Shown here piece by piece: positions 53,277-62,447 of a stretch of DNA of 64,000 nucleotides (its first letter is position 1; the number at the start of each line of letters is the position of its first letter). The stretch lies in contig NC_020504.1 in the NCBI RefSeq assembly GCF_000349325.1, positions 7,226,053-7,290,052 on the forward strand. The letters are read 5' to 3'. The notes under the pieces were generated by a model. It did no database searches, was not told the DNA's origin, and worked only from the letters and a program-made list of their open reading frames with translations. The stretch is from Streptomyces davaonensis JCM 4913. GTDB lineage: Bacteria; Actinomycetota; Actinomycetes; Streptomycetales; Streptomycetaceae. Position numbers and translations under genes: made by a program.

Positions 53277-53723
53277 TCAGCGGGGGCCGGGTCGGCCGCC
53301 CTTCTCCAGTGCCCGCAGGCGTTCCAGGTCGCGGCGGTCCCGCTTGGTGGGGCGGCCGGTGCCGCGGTCGCGGATGCCGGCCGGGGCGACGGCCTCGCGG
53401 GGCGGGGGCGGCGGGGAGTTGTCGACGTAGCACTGGACCGCGACCGGGGCGCCGACCCGCTTGCGGATCAGGCGCTTGATCACGACGATCCGCTCCCGGT
53501 TCTCGTGCCGCAGCCGTACCTCGTCGCCGACGCGCACGGTGTGGGAGGGCTTGACCCGCTCGCCGTTCACCCGCACATGGCCGCCCTTGCAGGCGGCGGC
53601 GCCCTGCGAACGGGTCTTGATCAGCCGTACCGCCCAGATCCAGCTGTCGACGCGCACGCTCTCACCGGACTGCGGCGCGGCCCGCTCGGCGGCGGCCTTG
53701 TCGTCATCTCCGTCGGAAGCCAT
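53277..53723 (-). CDS. S4-domain RNA-binding protein (Hsp15/HslR-like)
   Basis: A 148-residue protein with a central S4 domain (VDSWIWAVRLIKTRSQGAAACKGGHVRVNGE, then PSHTVRVGDEVRL), an acidic N-terminal leader and a basic C-terminal tail (GTGRPTKRDRRDLERLRALEK). E. coli Hsp15 rescues stalled 50S subunits still carrying peptidyl-tRNA, and this is the probable role. ATG 53723 is the start. The GNAT gene upstream ends nine bases earlier in the same direction, so it may belong to a ridA-GNAT-S4 operon. Confidence 0.9.
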   Translation of the reverse strand: MASDGDDDKAAAERAAPQSGESVRVDSWIWAVRLIKTRSQGAAACKGGHVRVNGERVKPSHTVRVGDEVRLRHENRERIVVIKRLIRKRVGAPVAVQCYVDNSPPPPPREAVAPAGIRDRGTGRPTKRDRRDLERLRALEKGGRPGPR

Positions 53724-53732
53724 GCCCTGACC

Positions 53733-54215
53733 TTAGCTCTTGAGCGGCCGCTCGGACCTGCCCATTTCCCGGGGCTTCCACACGTACCGCACATCCGGCT
53801 CCCGCTCCTCGTTGCCGCTGCCGTCGGTGTGCTCGACGGCGACGAAGCCGTGGCGTTCGTAGAAGCGGTGGGCGGGCTTGTTGATCTGGAAGGTCCAGAG
53901 GTTCAGCCCGTGCGGACTGAGTTCCTTGGCGAGCCGCACGAAACGGTCACCGAGCCCGCGCCCGCGCCAGTCGGGGTCGAGGTAGAGCTGAGAGAGCAGT
54001 TCGCCGTGCAGCACCATGACCCCGACGAGCGCACCGTCCCCGCTGTCCGCGACCCAGGTCTCCTGCCGGGGTACGACGAACTCCCGGAAGTAGTCCCGCA
54101 CTTCGTCGTCGGAGTGGGGCCGCACGACAGTCGGCAGGGCGGCGCCGAAGGAACGCAGCCAGACATCGGCGGCGGCGCGGGCGTCGTCGACGGTGGCCCG
54201 GCGCAGGGCGATCAC
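53733..54215 (-). CDS. GNAT-family N-acetyltransferase
   Basis: A 160-residue GNAT enzyme: the acetyl-CoA loop is in LYLDPDWRGRGLGDRFVRLAKE (R-G-x-G-L-G), then LWTFQINKPAHRFYERHGF as motif B. It starts with GTG 54215, whose GTGA overlaps the ridA stop, so the two are translated together. The substrate is unknown; small-molecule amines or protein N-termini are the usual targets. Confidence 0.9.
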   Translation of the reverse strand: MIALRRATVDDARAAADVWLRSFGAALPTVVRPHSDDEVRDYFREFVVPRQETWVADSGDGALVGVMVLHGELLSQLYLDPDWRGRGLGDRFVRLAKELSPHGLNLWTFQINKPAHRFYERHGFVAVEHTDGSGNEEREPDVRYVWKPREMGRSERPLKS

Positions 54216-54622
54216 CGGGCCTCCTCCGGTACGACCGCGGTGGCCGTGATCTCCACCAGCTGCCCCGAGTAGCCGAGACAGGCGACCCCGAGGAGAGTCG
54301 ACGAATGGGGCCCGAGACTGAGCCCCGAAGCCTCGACGACCTCCCACACGGAGGACAGAACGGACGTCTCACTGCTCACGACGTACACATCCGTAGCGAC
54401 GACATGCTCCAAGTCGCTTCCTACGGCTGCCAGTTGCTCCCGCAGATTGGCTACCACCTGCTCGGCCTGCCGCACCGGATCCCCCTCACCCACGATCTTC
54501 CCCTCCGCGTCCAACGGCACGGCCCCCGCGAGAAACGCGAGCTTGGTACCGGCCTCGACGACGGAGACATGCGAGTAGGTCGGCGGAGGAAACAGAACAG
54601 GGCTGGTGACACGCTGAATCAC
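54212..54622 (-). CDS. RidA-family protein (enamine/imine deaminase-like)
   Basis: A 136-residue RidA/YjgF fold: YSHVSVVEAGTKLAFLAGAVPLDAEG, then VVANLREQLAAVGSDLEHVVATDVYV and the C-terminal GYSGQLVEITATAVV. Canonical RidA has an Arg in a C-x-R-V strand near residue 105; here the corresponding stretch reads LLGVACLGY. The catalytic Arg appears missing, which suggests an Rid subgroup without imine deaminase activity. It starts with GTG 54622 after AGGAG and is first of the ridA-GNAT-S4 unit. Confidence 0.85.
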   Translation of the reverse strand: MIQRVTSPVLFPPPTYSHVSVVEAGTKLAFLAGAVPLDAEGKIVGEGDPVRQAEQVVANLREQLAAVGSDLEHVVATDVYVVSSETSVLSSVWEVVEASGLSLGPHSSTLLGVACLGYSGQLVEITATAVVPEEAR

Positions 54623-54759
54623 GGCGACTCCTGGGAGGTACGGCGGCCAACCTACTGATCCTCGGGGGCGGACGTCCGCGACGCACCTGATTTTCACCCG
54701 CGCCCGCACGGATATCCGGTTGTACGCCCGCCCCGACCCCCGCGATCCTTGACCCACTC

Positions 54760-55143
54760 ATGTCGCGAACCACCCACCACACCCCACCCCGCCACCGCAC
54801 GGCCCCGCCCTACTGGCCACACGGCGTGACCGGCCCCTGCACGGCCCACTCGCTACCCGAACTCAGGTATGCCTACCGGGAGTTGGCCCGGGCCCAACGC
54901 GAGGGCCGCCGCCCCCGACCCACGCCCGTGCGACGACGCTTCGCCGCGTACACCTACCCAAGGGCCCTCGGCACGCGATGGACCAGCCCGTACGAGAGGC
55001 GGGCGAGGGCGGCGCTTCAGTCGTTTCGTACGGCGGCGGTGAAGGATCTGAGAGCGGCGGCACCAGGCATGCTCCGCGACGCGTCCCAAGCCCTCGATCT
55101 TGCGCCCACCCGCCACCGCCACCGAGACCTGTGGGAAGCCTGA
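54760..55143 (+). CDS. Conserved-looking hypothetical protein, basic
   Basis: 127 residues, strongly basic, rich in Arg, Pro and Ala, with tyrosines in ELRYAYRELARAQREGRRPRP and AAYTYPRALGTRW. There is no signal peptide or membrane helix. Codon use and the positions of Tyr/Arg blocks look like a real gene rather than a shadow, and no competing frame is better. I recognise no family; DNA or RNA binding is a possibility from composition only. It precedes the nucleotidyltransferase gene by 23 bases. Confidence 0.6.
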   Translation: MSRTTHHTPPRHRTAPPYWPHGVTGPCTAHSLPELRYAYRELARAQREGRRPRPTPVRRRFAAYTYPRALGTRWTSPYERRARAALQSFRTAAVKDLRAAAPGMLRDASQALDLAPTRHRHRDLWEA

Positions 55144-55166
55144 CCCTCACCCGCCGGGAGTTGACC

Positions 55167-55937
55167 ATGACCGCCTTTCTCGAAAATGCCGCTGACCGTC
55201 TGGCCGCCCTGCCCACCGTGTGCGCGGTGGCTCTTGGTGGGTCCCGTGCTCAGGGGACCGAACGGCCTGACAGTGACTGGGATTTGGCTGTCTACTATCG
55301 CGGCCGGTTCGACCCCGCCGACCTCCGAGCTCTTGGCTGGCCGGGGGAGGCTTCCGAGGTCGGGGGCTGGGGCGGCGGCGTCTTCAACGGTGGAGCCTGG
55401 CTGACGATCGACGGTCACCGTGTGGACGTCCACTACCGGGACCTCGACGTCGTCGAGCATGAACTGGCGGAAGCGCAGGAGGGGCGCTTTCGGGTGGAGC
55501 CGTTGCTCTTTCATCTGGCGGGGATTCCCAGCTACTTGGTCGTTGCGGAGCTGGCGATCAACCGGGTGTTGAGAGGTGAGCTGCCGCGTCCGGAGGCGTA
55601 TCCGGAGAAGCTCCGGCACTCGGCCTCGGAGCGCTGGTTCGGCACGGCCCGCGCAACGCTCTCGTATGCCGAGGCCAACCATGCCCCGGCGGGCCGCCTC
55701 ACCGAGTTCACCGGCGCCCTGGCCACGGCTGCCGCGCAGGCCGGGCACGGGGTGCTTGCGGCGCGGGGGGAGTGGGTGACGAACGAGAAGCGGTTGCTGG
55801 AGCGGGCCGGGCTGCGTGGCGTCGACGACATCATCGGGGGTGTTGCGACGGGGCGGGTGCCGTTCGGTCATGCCGCCGTCGACGCGGGGCGGCTGTTCGA
55901 GCGGGCGATGGCGGATGCGGAGCCATTGCGTTCATAA
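55167..55937 (+). CDS. Nucleotidyltransferase-domain protein (aminoglycoside nucleotidyltransferase-like fold)
   Basis: A 256-residue protein: the GGSRAQG motif at 24-30 followed by Asp37 and Asp39 (DSDWDLAVYY) is the metal and NTP-binding signature of the Pol-beta superfamily; a third acidic position is likely in VDVHYRD. The helical C-terminal half (ATLSYAEANHAPAGRLTEF, DAGRLFERAM) is that of ANT(4')/KNTase-like or DUF4037-like enzymes. AMP transfer to a small molecule or protein is expected. ATG 55167 follows GGGAG. Confidence 0.88.
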   Translation: MTAFLENAADRLAALPTVCAVALGGSRAQGTERPDSDWDLAVYYRGRFDPADLRALGWPGEASEVGGWGGGVFNGGAWLTIDGHRVDVHYRDLDVVEHELAEAQEGRFRVEPLLFHLAGIPSYLVVAELAINRVLRGELPRPEAYPEKLRHSASERWFGTARATLSYAEANHAPAGRLTEFTGALATAAAQAGHGVLAARGEWVTNEKRLLERAGLRGVDDIIGGVATGRVPFGHAAVDAGRLFERAMADAEPLRS

Positions 55938-56083
55938 AGAACGTGGCATTGGCACGTATCGTCACACGCAGGTAATAAGTCCGTTCCGCAATCTCCAAGT
56001 TCGCGATCTAGCGTCGGACCTGTACCCGAGCCCGGTCATTGTCGCCCGAAGGCACCTCCCGCCCTCGTTCCGACTGGAGCCCT

Positions 56084-58003
56084 GTGTACCGGCCCGCACT
56101 CGTCCTGCCGCCCTGGATCGCCCACGCTCTTCGCGCTCAACGCGGCCCCGTGCCGTGGAGTGCCGTGGTGCGGGGCGGGCTCGGGGCCGGGGTTCTGGTG
56201 CTGGTGGGTGTTGTCGCCGGGCGGGCTTCCCTGGGAGTCGTCGCTGCCATCGCCGCCATGCTCGCGGGGGTCGCCGATCGGCCCGGGAGCCGGCGGGCCG
56301 CCGTGCGGCGGCTGGGGGTGCCCGGCCTGGCCGGGGCTGGTGGGATGGTGCTCGGGAGCTATGGCGGGGAAGCCCTTGGCGCTGTCGGGCTGACTGTTCT
56401 GCTGACGGTTGTCGGGCTGCTTGCGGGGAGCGTCAGTGCCGTGGGCCCCGTCGCCTCGGGTGCCGGTACACAGGTGCTCGTCGCCGCCGCGGTCGGGGCC
56501 GGGATGCCGTTGCCGGAGGTGGGGTGGCAGCGGGGGCTCGCCTATGCGGCGGGGGCCGGTTGGCTGATCCTGCTGCGGTTGGCCCTGCCCGGGCCGGGGG
56601 CCTTCGCCGGGGCCTTTGCCGGGGGCTTCCGGCTCGACGCCGCGTTCCGTGCCCCGTTCCGCGCCCGGTTCCAGGCCCGGTTCGACTCCCGGGTCGACCC
56701 TCGGTTCGGCTCCCCGTTCGACTTCCGGTTCGACGGGGAGCGGGACGCCGTCAGTGCCGTCTACGACGCCGTCGCCTCGCTGCTCGACGCCGTGGGGACC
56801 GACCTCGCCGGCGCGCGGCGGGCCGCGCTCACCGCCGCGCTCGATCATGCGCAGGACGCCCTCGCCGGACCCCGGCTGCGGCGCTACGCCTCCTCCGCAG
56901 AGCGGCGGCTGCACGCGCAGTACGCCGCCGCGTTGCCCCTCGCCGAGGCCGCCACCGCGCTCGCCTGGGCGGGGGAAGCCGTACCGGAGCGGGCCTCGGA
57001 AGGGCCCCGGCGGCTCGCCTCCGCCGTACGTGCGAACACGCCCACCGGGCCGCTGCCCGCGCCCTCCCGGGGGGTGCCCGCCCTGCGCGCCCTCGATGAC
57101 GCCCTGCTGCATGCCGCCGAGGCATTCGACCGGGCCGAGGGGGCGGATCTGCACACCCGTCCGCGGTCGCTCGCCGTGCGGATTCGTATCGTGCTCGGCT
57201 CGGGCGGGCGGGAGTACGGGCTGCGGGTTGCCCTCTGCTTCGGGGCCAGTGCCGCTGTCGCGCAGGCGCTTCACCACACCCACTGGTACTGGCTGCCCGC
57301 CACCGCCGTGTTCCTCGTGAAGCCCGATCTCGGGCCGCTGCTGTCACGGGTGCTGTGCCGGGCCGCCGGGACCGTTCTCGGGGCGCTTCTCTTCGCCGGG
57401 TTCGCCGCCGTGCTGCCCCGGCCGGAGGGGCTGATCGCGCTCGTCGCCGTGTGCGGGGCCCTCATCCCCGTCGCCACCCGGCACTTCGCCGCCCAGACCG
57501 GAGTCGTGACGGTGCTCGTCCTCGCGCTGGTGATGATCGGGGGCGAGCCGCAGGCGTCCGTCAGCCGGATCGGGGAGACCCTGCTGGCCTGCGTGATTGT
57601 GCTGGTTGTGGGGCATCTGCCGATGCCCGGGCAGCGTGGTGGGGGAGTGCTGGCCCGGCTCGGGGCCGCGGAGAGTGCCGCGCACCGTTATCTCGGGCAC
57701 GTCCTCGACGCGTCCCCTGACCGTGCCGGGCGCTGGGTCCTGCGGCGCGAGGCCTACCGCAGTCTCGCCGAGGCCCGATCCGCCATCGCCCTCGCCGCCG
57801 CCGAGTTGCCCACGCTCGCCCGGCACTCCGCGGGCACCGAGGAGGTGGCCGGCACCCTGGAGCAGCTGGTCGACGCCACCACCGCCTGCGCCGTCCACCT
57901 CGACGACGCCGGCCACCTCACACCCCGGCACACCCAGCAGCTCACGGGGCTCCTGGACGAGCTGGCGGCGCTACGGGACCGTGGGTACGCGCACATCAGC
58001 TGA
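56084..58003 (+). CDS. FUSC-family (aromatic efflux pump-like) membrane protein
   Basis: 639 residues in two halves, each with a bundle of hydrophobic helices (WSAVVRGGLGAGVLVLVGVV at the start; YGLRVALCFGASAAVAQAL, then HHTHWYWLPATAVFLVKPDLG in the second half). Soluble helical regions lie between and after. Family members are putative aromatic acid or fusaric acid exporters. Residues about 182-218 hold a Phe-Arg repeat (FRAPFRARFQARFDSRVDPRF) at the membrane exit, an odd local expansion. The start is GTG 56084. The 3' end overlaps the converging gene by eight bases. Confidence 0.9.
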   Translation: MYRPALVLPPWIAHALRAQRGPVPWSAVVRGGLGAGVLVLVGVVAGRASLGVVAAIAAMLAGVADRPGSRRAAVRRLGVPGLAGAGGMVLGSYGGEALGAVGLTVLLTVVGLLAGSVSAVGPVASGAGTQVLVAAAVGAGMPLPEVGWQRGLAYAAGAGWLILLRLALPGPGAFAGAFAGGFRLDAAFRAPFRARFQARFDSRVDPRFGSPFDFRFDGERDAVSAVYDAVASLLDAVGTDLAGARRAALTAALDHAQDALAGPRLRRYASSAERRLHAQYAAALPLAEAATALAWAGEAVPERASEGPRRLASAVRANTPTGPLPAPSRGVPALRALDDALLHAAEAFDRAEGADLHTRPRSLAVRIRIVLGSGGREYGLRVALCFGASAAVAQALHHTHWYWLPATAVFLVKPDLGPLLSRVLCRAAGTVLGALLFAGFAAVLPRPEGLIALVAVCGALIPVATRHFAAQTGVVTVLVLALVMIGGEPQASVSRIGETLLACVIVLVVGHLPMPGQRGGGVLARLGAAESAAHRYLGHVLDASPDRAGRWVLRREAYRSLAEARSAIALAAAELPTLARHSAGTEEVAGTLEQLVDATTACAVHLDDAGHLTPRHTQQLTGLLDELAALRDRGYAHIS

Positions 58004-58934
58004 GCCGCACCCACACCGGCGCGTGGTCCGACCCTGACTTCCCCCGCCGCTCCTCCGGGTCCTGGCCGATGGACGGCAGGTGCGGGGCGTCGATGCCGGG
58101 CAGGCCCGTGCCCGCTGCCGTCACCCGGTGGATCAGGCGGTGGCTCAGCAGGATGTGGTCGATCAGTTCGCGTCGGCCCGAGTTGATACGGGAGACGCGC
58201 TGCTCGGCGGGGATCAGGGGAGCGATGTTCCACAGGCGCGCCGCGTCGCCCTTGTCGGGGGTGTCGAAGCCGCCCGTGCCGATCTCCGAGCCGGGCGGGC
58301 CCAGCAGGATCTGGGTGGTGGCCGCCTGGACCTCGTCGTTCAGGTCGCCCAGGACCGCCACGTCCTGCTCCCGGCCGTCACCCGCCAGCAACTCGTCCGC
58401 CAAGGCCCGCAGCGCCGCCGCCTCCGCCGCCCGCCGATAGAGGGCGTACGCCCCGAAGCGGGCCCGCTCACCCTCCTCACGCGGCTGGAAACGCTCCCCG
58501 GGGTAGCTGAGCAGCTTCGACTTCAGGTGGCACACCGCCACCCGCAACGACCCCGCCTCCACCGCCAGGAACCCCCGCCCCGACTGCCGCGTCTCCCCGC
58601 CCGCGTCGTCCACCTGCACGGGCCGCAGCTTCGGCGGGAACGCCGTCGTGTCGGCCAGCACGCGCAACGGCACCCTGCTGATCACACCGACCCGGATCTC
58701 CCGCCCGTCCGGATGCTCCGAGACCGCCGTGTGCCACTCGCCGCCCACCATCCCGAGCAGGTCCCGCAGCGCGGCGACGTCGCCGACCTCCTGGACGCCG
58801 AGCAGCGTCGGGTCCAGCTCGGTGATCACGGCGGCCAGGGAGGCCAGCTTGGTCTCGTAGGCGGCCTTGTCCTCGGGGCCCGACGGGCGGCCGGGCAGGA
58901 AGAGGTTCTCCAGGTTCCAGGTACCGAGGAGCAT
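57996..58934 (-). CDS. Endonuclease/exonuclease/phosphatase-family hydrolase
   Basis: A 312-residue EEP-fold hydrolase: TWNLENLF at the start, GVQEVG (metal Glu), VCHLKSKLL, LGDLND (metal site) and the C-terminal SDHAPVWV catalytic His. There is no signal peptide, so it is cytosolic; targets could be nucleic acids or phosphoesters. Start is ATG 58934. It overlaps the FUSC gene's last bases and is divergent from the amidohydrolase gene. Confidence 0.92.
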   Translation of the reverse strand: MLLGTWNLENLFLPGRPSGPEDKAAYETKLASLAAVITELDPTLLGVQEVGDVAALRDLLGMVGGEWHTAVSEHPDGREIRVGVISRVPLRVLADTTAFPPKLRPVQVDDAGGETRQSGRGFLAVEAGSLRVAVCHLKSKLLSYPGERFQPREEGERARFGAYALYRRAAEAAALRALADELLAGDGREQDVAVLGDLNDEVQAATTQILLGPPGSEIGTGGFDTPDKGDAARLWNIAPLIPAEQRVSRINSGRRELIDHILLSHRLIHRVTAAGTGLPGIDAPHLPSIGQDPEERRGKSGSDHAPVWVRLS

Positions 58935-59072
58935 GCGGGCCCCTTTCCGGAAGGCCGTCGCGGCAGGCTGTGGTGAGGCCAGGGTGCTGGAACGGCGGGG
59001 GCCGTGACAGAGCCAGGACGAACTGCGCGGTTCGGCTCACCCGGTGCCTGTACCCCGTCGTACGTTGGCCGT

Positions 59073-60425
59073 ATGACGCCGACCGTCGCGGATCTCATCA
59101 TCACCGGATGCACCGTCCTCGTGCACGACGATCAAGAGCGGACCGGGTTCCGTGAGGATGCCGCGATCGTCGTACGGGACGGGGCCGTCGAGGCCGTCAC
59201 GGATGCCGCCGAGGTGGTGGGCAGACCGGCGCGGGAGCGGCTCGACGCGGGCGGGCAGGTCGCGATGCCGGGGCTGATCAACTGCCACACCCACACTCCG
59301 ATGGTCGCGCTGCGCGGGATCGCCGAGGACCTGCCCATCGAGGAGTGGTTCAACGACGTCGTCTGGCCCGTCGAGTCCAACCTGGCCGAGCGGGACGTGG
59401 AGTTGGGGGCGCGGCTCGCCTGCGCCGAGATGATCCGGGCCGGGGTGACCTGCTTCGCCGACCACTACTTCGCGATGGACGCCGTCGCCGCCGTGGTCGC
59501 CGAGTGCGGGCTGCGGGCCCAGCTCGGCGAGGCGTTCTTCTCCTCCCAGGGGCCTCAAGGGCGGGAGCGGTCACTGGAATTCGCGCTTCGCCACCGGGGC
59601 GCCGCGGACGGCCGTATCACCACCGCCCTCGCCCCGCACGCCCCCTACACCGTCACCGACGCCGACCTCGCCGCCACCGCCGAACTCGCCCATGAGCACG
59701 GGCTGCCGGTCCATCTGCACGCCGCCGAGAACCGCGACCAGTCCGAGGCATCCCTCGCCCGGAACGGCGTCACCCCCATCGGGGTCCTGGAGCGCACCGG
59801 GATCCTCGGCACGGACGTCCTCATCGCGCACGGCACCGGGATCCTGGACGACGACCTGCCCCTGCTGCGCGACGCGCCGGGCCGGGTCGCCGTCGCCACC
59901 GCGCCCCGCGGCTACCTCAAGTTCGCCTGGCCCGACACCACCCCGGTGCGCGCCCTGCGCGAACTCGGCATCCCCGTCGGACTCGCCACCGACGGCGCCG
60001 CCTCCAACAACTCCCTCGACGTCTGGGAGTCCATGGCGCTCACCGCGCTCATCCAGAAGTCGACCACGGGCGACCCGAGATGGCTGACGTCCCGTCAAGC
60101 CCTGCACCACGCCGCCCTCCAGAGCGCGAGCGCCGTCGGACTCGGCGACCGCCTGGGCTCCCTCGCGCCCGGCCGCCGCGCCGACATCATCCTCGTCGAC
60201 CTCGGCGGACCGCACACCCAGCCCGTCCACGACCTCGCCGCGACCCTCGTGCACAGCGCCCGCTCCTCCGACGTGCGCACCACCATCGTCGACGGCCGGA
60301 TCCTGATGCGCGACCGCGAACTGCTCACCCTCGATGTCGCCGCCGTAGTAGGGGAGTTGACGCAGCGCCTGCCCGGCCTCCTCGACCGGAGCCACGGCAG
60401 GCGGATCCAGGAGTACGACACATAG
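59073..60425 (+). CDS. Amidohydrolase of the SAH/MTA deaminase type
   Basis: A 450-residue metal-dependent deaminase: CHTHTP (two metal His), a helical ALRGIAEDLPIEEWF segment, VHLHAAE with metal His, AHGTG and LATDGAASNNSLDVWE with metal Asp. This is the atrazine chlorohydrolase/S-adenosylhomocysteine deaminase group; substrates are adenosyl compounds, guanine or triazines. ATG 59073 is the start. The P450 gene follows after 10 bases, so the two are probably co-transcribed. Confidence 0.92.
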   Translation: MTPTVADLIITGCTVLVHDDQERTGFREDAAIVVRDGAVEAVTDAAEVVGRPARERLDAGGQVAMPGLINCHTHTPMVALRGIAEDLPIEEWFNDVVWPVESNLAERDVELGARLACAEMIRAGVTCFADHYFAMDAVAAVVAECGLRAQLGEAFFSSQGPQGRERSLEFALRHRGAADGRITTALAPHAPYTVTDADLAATAELAHEHGLPVHLHAAENRDQSEASLARNGVTPIGVLERTGILGTDVLIAHGTGILDDDLPLLRDAPGRVAVATAPRGYLKFAWPDTTPVRALRELGIPVGLATDGAASNNSLDVWESMALTALIQKSTTGDPRWLTSRQALHHAALQSASAVGLGDRLGSLAPGRRADIILVDLGGPHTQPVHDLAATLVHSARSSDVRTTIVDGRILMRDRELLTLDVAAVVGELTQRLPGLLDRSHGRRIQEYDT

Positions 60426-60435
60426 GCTGACGTCC

Positions 60436-61626
60436 ATGGATCTCGCCGACGGCCTCATCGACCAGCCCCACACCACCAACCGGCGCCTCAGGGAGAGCGC
60501 GCCGGTGCACCGGATCGCGGGGACCGACGGCAACCCCGCCTGGCTCGTCACCCGGTACGAGGACGTCCGCGCGGCGCTCAACGATCCGCGTCTCTCACTG
60601 GACAAGAGGCATGCGGCACCCGGGAACTACCGGGGCTTCGCGCTGCCGCCCGCGCTCGACGCCAACCTCCTCAACATGGACCCGCCCGACCACACCCGCA
60701 TTCGCCGGCTCGTCGTGCGCGCGTTCACCCCGCGGCGCGTGGAGCAACTCCGGGCGCCCATCCGGCAGACGGCCGACCGGCTCCTCGACGCCCTCGGCAG
60801 CGAGGGCACCACCGACCTCGTCGCCGCCTACGCCGCCCCGCTCCCCATCACCGTCATCTGCGATCTGCTCGGCGTACCGGACGGGCAGCGGCTGGACTTC
60901 CGGACCTGGACCGACACCCTCGTCGCCCCCGACCCCGCACGGCCCGGCGCCGCCAAGGAAGCGGTGGCGGCGATGCTCGCCTTCTTCACCGGGCTCCTCG
61001 CCGACAAGCGCCGACAGCCGGCCGACGATCTGCTCTCCGACCTGATCGCGGTACGCGACGAGGGCGACCGGCTCACCGAGGACGAGTTGATGTCGCTCGC
61101 CTTCCTCATCCTCTTCGCGGGCTACGAGAACACCGTGCAGCTCATCGGCAACGCCGTCCTCGGCCTGCTGCGCCACCCCGAGCAGCTCGCCGCCCTTCGC
61201 GCGGACCCCTCCCGGATCCCGGCCGCCGTCGAGGAGTTCACCCGCCACGAGGGCCCCGCCCTGCTCGCCATCCGCCGGTTCCCCACCGAGGACGTGACCA
61301 TCGGCGGCGTGAGCGTCCCGGCCGGAGAGACCGTCCTGCTCTCCCTCGCCGCCGCCAACCGCGACCCCGCCCGCTTCCCCGACCCCGACCGCCTGGACCT
61401 CGACCGCGACGCCTCCGGCCATCTCGCCCTCGGACACGGCATCCACTACTGCCTCGGCGCCCCGCTGGCCCGCGCCGAGACCGAGATCGCCCTGACCGCG
61501 CTCCTGGAACGGTTCCCCGAACTCGCCCTCACCGAGGCCGACGTACGGTGGCGCCCCTCACTGCGCGCCCGCGGTCTGGCCGCGCTGGACGTGACGTACG
61601 CAAAAAATCTTGTGACCGAGCGATGA
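60436..61626 (+). CDS. Cytochrome P450
   Basis: A 396-residue soluble bacterial P450. The I-helix oxygen-activation motif is AGYENT (228-233; Asn instead of the usual Thr before the conserved Thr). The K-helix ExxR lies at 267-270. The heme-binding loop LGHGIHYCLGAPLAR carries the heme-ligand Cys339. The loop has Leu where Phe begins the usual FGxGxHxC motif. It needs external ferredoxin and reductase, not encoded nearby. The function is unknown; it follows the amidohydrolase gene at 10 bases. Confidence 0.95.
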   Translation: MDLADGLIDQPHTTNRRLRESAPVHRIAGTDGNPAWLVTRYEDVRAALNDPRLSLDKRHAAPGNYRGFALPPALDANLLNMDPPDHTRIRRLVVRAFTPRRVEQLRAPIRQTADRLLDALGSEGTTDLVAAYAAPLPITVICDLLGVPDGQRLDFRTWTDTLVAPDPARPGAAKEAVAAMLAFFTGLLADKRRQPADDLLSDLIAVRDEGDRLTEDELMSLAFLILFAGYENTVQLIGNAVLGLLRHPEQLAALRADPSRIPAAVEEFTRHEGPALLAIRRFPTEDVTIGGVSVPAGETVLLSLAAANRDPARFPDPDRLDLDRDASGHLALGHGIHYCLGAPLARAETEIALTALLERFPELALTEADVRWRPSLRARGLAALDVTYAKNLVTER

Positions 61627-61682
61627 GTTCCGCCCCTCCCGCCGGTCAGCACCCAGAGCGGACCGTCGTACAGGAGGGGCCC

Positions 61683-62324
61683 ATGTCGCTTCCGGAGATC
61701 GTCACGCGTGCCCAATGGCGCGCGGCGCGCGAGGAGTTACTGGTCAGGGAGGAGGCCGCCACCCGCGCGCGTGACGCGCTGAACGCCGAGCGGCGGCGAC
61801 TGCCCATGGTCGAGATCGACACGGAGTACGTCTTCGAGGGCGGCGACGGCAAGGCCACGCTGCTCGACCTCTTCGAGGGACGGCACCAACTCGTCGTCCA
61901 CCACTTCATGTTCGCGCCCGAGTGGGAGGCCGGCTGCCCCGGCTGTTCGGCCTTCCTCGACCAGGTCGGCCATCTCGCCCATCTGCGGGCCCGCGGCACC
62001 TCGTTCGTGGCCGTCTCCCGGGCGCCGTACACCCGGATCCTGCCCTTCAAGGCGCGGATGGGCTGGTCGCTGCCCTGGCTCTCGTCGTACGGGAACGACT
62101 TCAACCGTGACTTCGAAGTGACCCGGGAGCACGAGGGGGAGCTGGTGGAGCGGCCCGGGGTGAGCTGTTTCCTCAGGGACCGCGACCGGGTGTTCCACAC
62201 CTACTCGACCTTCGATCAGGGACTGGACGGACTGGGCTCGACCACCAGCTTCCTGGATCTGACCGCGCTGGGGGCGCCGCCCGGAAGCGAACGCCCGCGA
62301 TATCACGATGAGTACGAGGACTGA
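61683..62324 (+). CDS. DUF899 thioredoxin-like protein; contains a TTA codon
   Basis: A 213-residue thioredoxin-fold protein: VHHFMFAPEWEAGCPGCSAFLDQVGHL (CPGC) and FVAVSRAPYTRILPFKARMGWSLPWLSS define the DUF899 family. The Cys pair could be redox active. Leu19 is encoded by TTA (61737-61739), giving a likely dependence on bldA. The start is ATG 61683 after GGAGGGG. It follows the P450 gene at 56 bases. Confidence 0.9.
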   Translation: MSLPEIVTRAQWRAAREELLVREEAATRARDALNAERRRLPMVEIDTEYVFEGGDGKATLLDLFEGRHQLVVHHFMFAPEWEAGCPGCSAFLDQVGHLAHLRARGTSFVAVSRAPYTRILPFKARMGWSLPWLSSYGNDFNRDFEVTREHEGELVERPGVSCFLRDRDRVFHTYSTFDQGLDGLGSTTSFLDLTALGAPPGSERPRYHDEYED

Positions 62325-62447
62325 CGCGGAAAGTAACCGAAAGCAGGGCAAGGCTGTCAGCTTTGTCTCAGTACCGTCACTTCGCGAGGCGTTCACCCCG
62401 CCGTTGGCGTTTAACTCTTCGAGTACAGCGCTAGATGGAGGTGCAGG

